A DNA stretch of 5,011 bases from contig PXQM01000091.1 in assembly GCA_003021325.1 (NCBI GenBank), positions 1-5,011 on the forward strand. Reading direction: 5' to 3'. This DNA comes from Halobacteriales archaeon QH_10_70_21 (GTDB taxonomy: Archaea; Halobacteriota; Halobacteria; Halobacteriales; Haloarculaceae). The notes under the pieces are model-generated. The model was not told the origin of the DNA and searched no databases. It was given only the letters and a program-made list of their open reading frames with translations. Positions 4,646 to 5,011 of this stretch are shown piece by piece. The first letter of the stretch is position 1. Every line of letters begins with the position of its first letter. Both the position numbers and the translations under genes were made by a program.

Positions 4646-5011
4646 GCTGTCACTCCGGGGCGGCTTCGTCCGCCCGGCGAAAGCACGGACCGCCTCGGCG
4701 ACGCGTCCCGGCGCCGTCATCGGGGTGACGTGGCCCACGCCGTCCAGTTCCACGAGGCGGGCTCGGACAGGCGGTCCCGGAGCGCGAACCGTTCGGCGTT
4801 CGCCGTCCAGAAGCGCCGGTACTGTTCGAAGGCGGCCCACTCGGCGAACCGGCGCCGCTGGGACCAGCCGTCCTCGGTGACCTGCGCCCGCTCGACGATG
4901 GACTCGTTGCCGGCCAGTTCCCGTAGCCGCTCCGCCGGTCGACGTGCGGCCCGGGCTGCTCGGTCATCGTCGCCGCCGGCAACACCTGGTACCGGCCCCG
5001 GTGGTCGGTCA
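4640..5011 (-). pseudogene. Alpha/beta hydrolase, C-terminal part, frameshifted and cut by the window edge
   Basis: Three frames must be joined to read a coherent protein. From 5009 it reads DHRGRYQVLPAATMTEQPG and on to HVDR. After a lost base near 4936 it continues AERLRELAGNESIVERAQ, then EDGWSQRRRFAEWAAFEQYRR and on to AERFALRDRLSE. After a second lost base near 4760 it ends ARLVELDGVGHVTPMTAPG and on to the TAA at 4640. GVGHVTPM carries the His expected of the alpha/beta hydrolase catalytic triad near the C-terminus, and the middle helical part resembles a cap domain. The strand and loop that normally carry the acidic residue (a GDxD-like motif) should lie between AERFA and LRDRLSE but are absent, suggesting an in-frame loss of about 20-30 residues near 4783. 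The nucleophile region is outside the window. Family assignment rests mainly on the C-terminus; the substrate is unknown. It lies upstream of panB on the same strand. Confidence 0.62.

Noticed and set aside
1..5011. CRISPR array, tRNA/rRNA gene, insertion sequence or replication origin
   Set aside because: No spaced repeats, cloverleaf, terminal inverted repeats, transposase motifs or origin repeat cluster were seen on either strand.

Overview
The window reads as chromosomal DNA of a halophilic archaeon (class Halobacteria). The DNA is GC-rich, with G or C at most third codon positions. The proteins are strongly acidic. Most start codons lie 22-30 nt from a TATA-like element with no useful Shine-Dalgarno, the leaderless arrangement typical of haloarchaea. 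The genus cannot be fixed from this sequence.

Layout, left to right. A short divergent pair shares one palindromic TATA box at about 395-402. To the left is a YdjM/DUF457-type membrane protein that has lost its central metal-binding segment (minus strand). To the right is a 41-residue single-span membrane protein (plus), followed by an AhpD-like peroxidase-related enzyme (plus). A 190-nt convergent gap with two stem-loops separates that enzyme from a DUF7344-type winged-helix protein (minus). A 306-nt divergent intergenic region follows, then a succinylglutamate desuccinylase/aspartoacylase-family zinc hydrolase (plus). This faces a short-chain dehydrogenase (minus) broken by one missing base. 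Upstream of the SDR on the same strand are panB (3-methyl-2-oxobutanoate hydroxymethyltransferase) and the C-terminal part of an alpha/beta hydrolase. The hydrolase runs off the right edge and carries two frameshifts.

Only panB has a firmly known pathway: pantothenate and coenzyme A synthesis. The other genes look like individually promoted housekeeping or accessory functions, not one dedicated system. I found no mobile element, CRISPR array, tRNA, rRNA, or defence or biosynthetic cluster.

The most notable feature is a run of apparent deletions. Three single-base losses fall in two genes, and three in-frame losses fall in three genes (YdjM-like, AhpD-like, hydrolase). panB, the deacylase and the DUF7344 gene look intact, apart from a possible one-residue gap in panB. 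Either the assembly is poor here or the stretch contains several decaying genes. The family comparisons behind this are from memory and were not computed.
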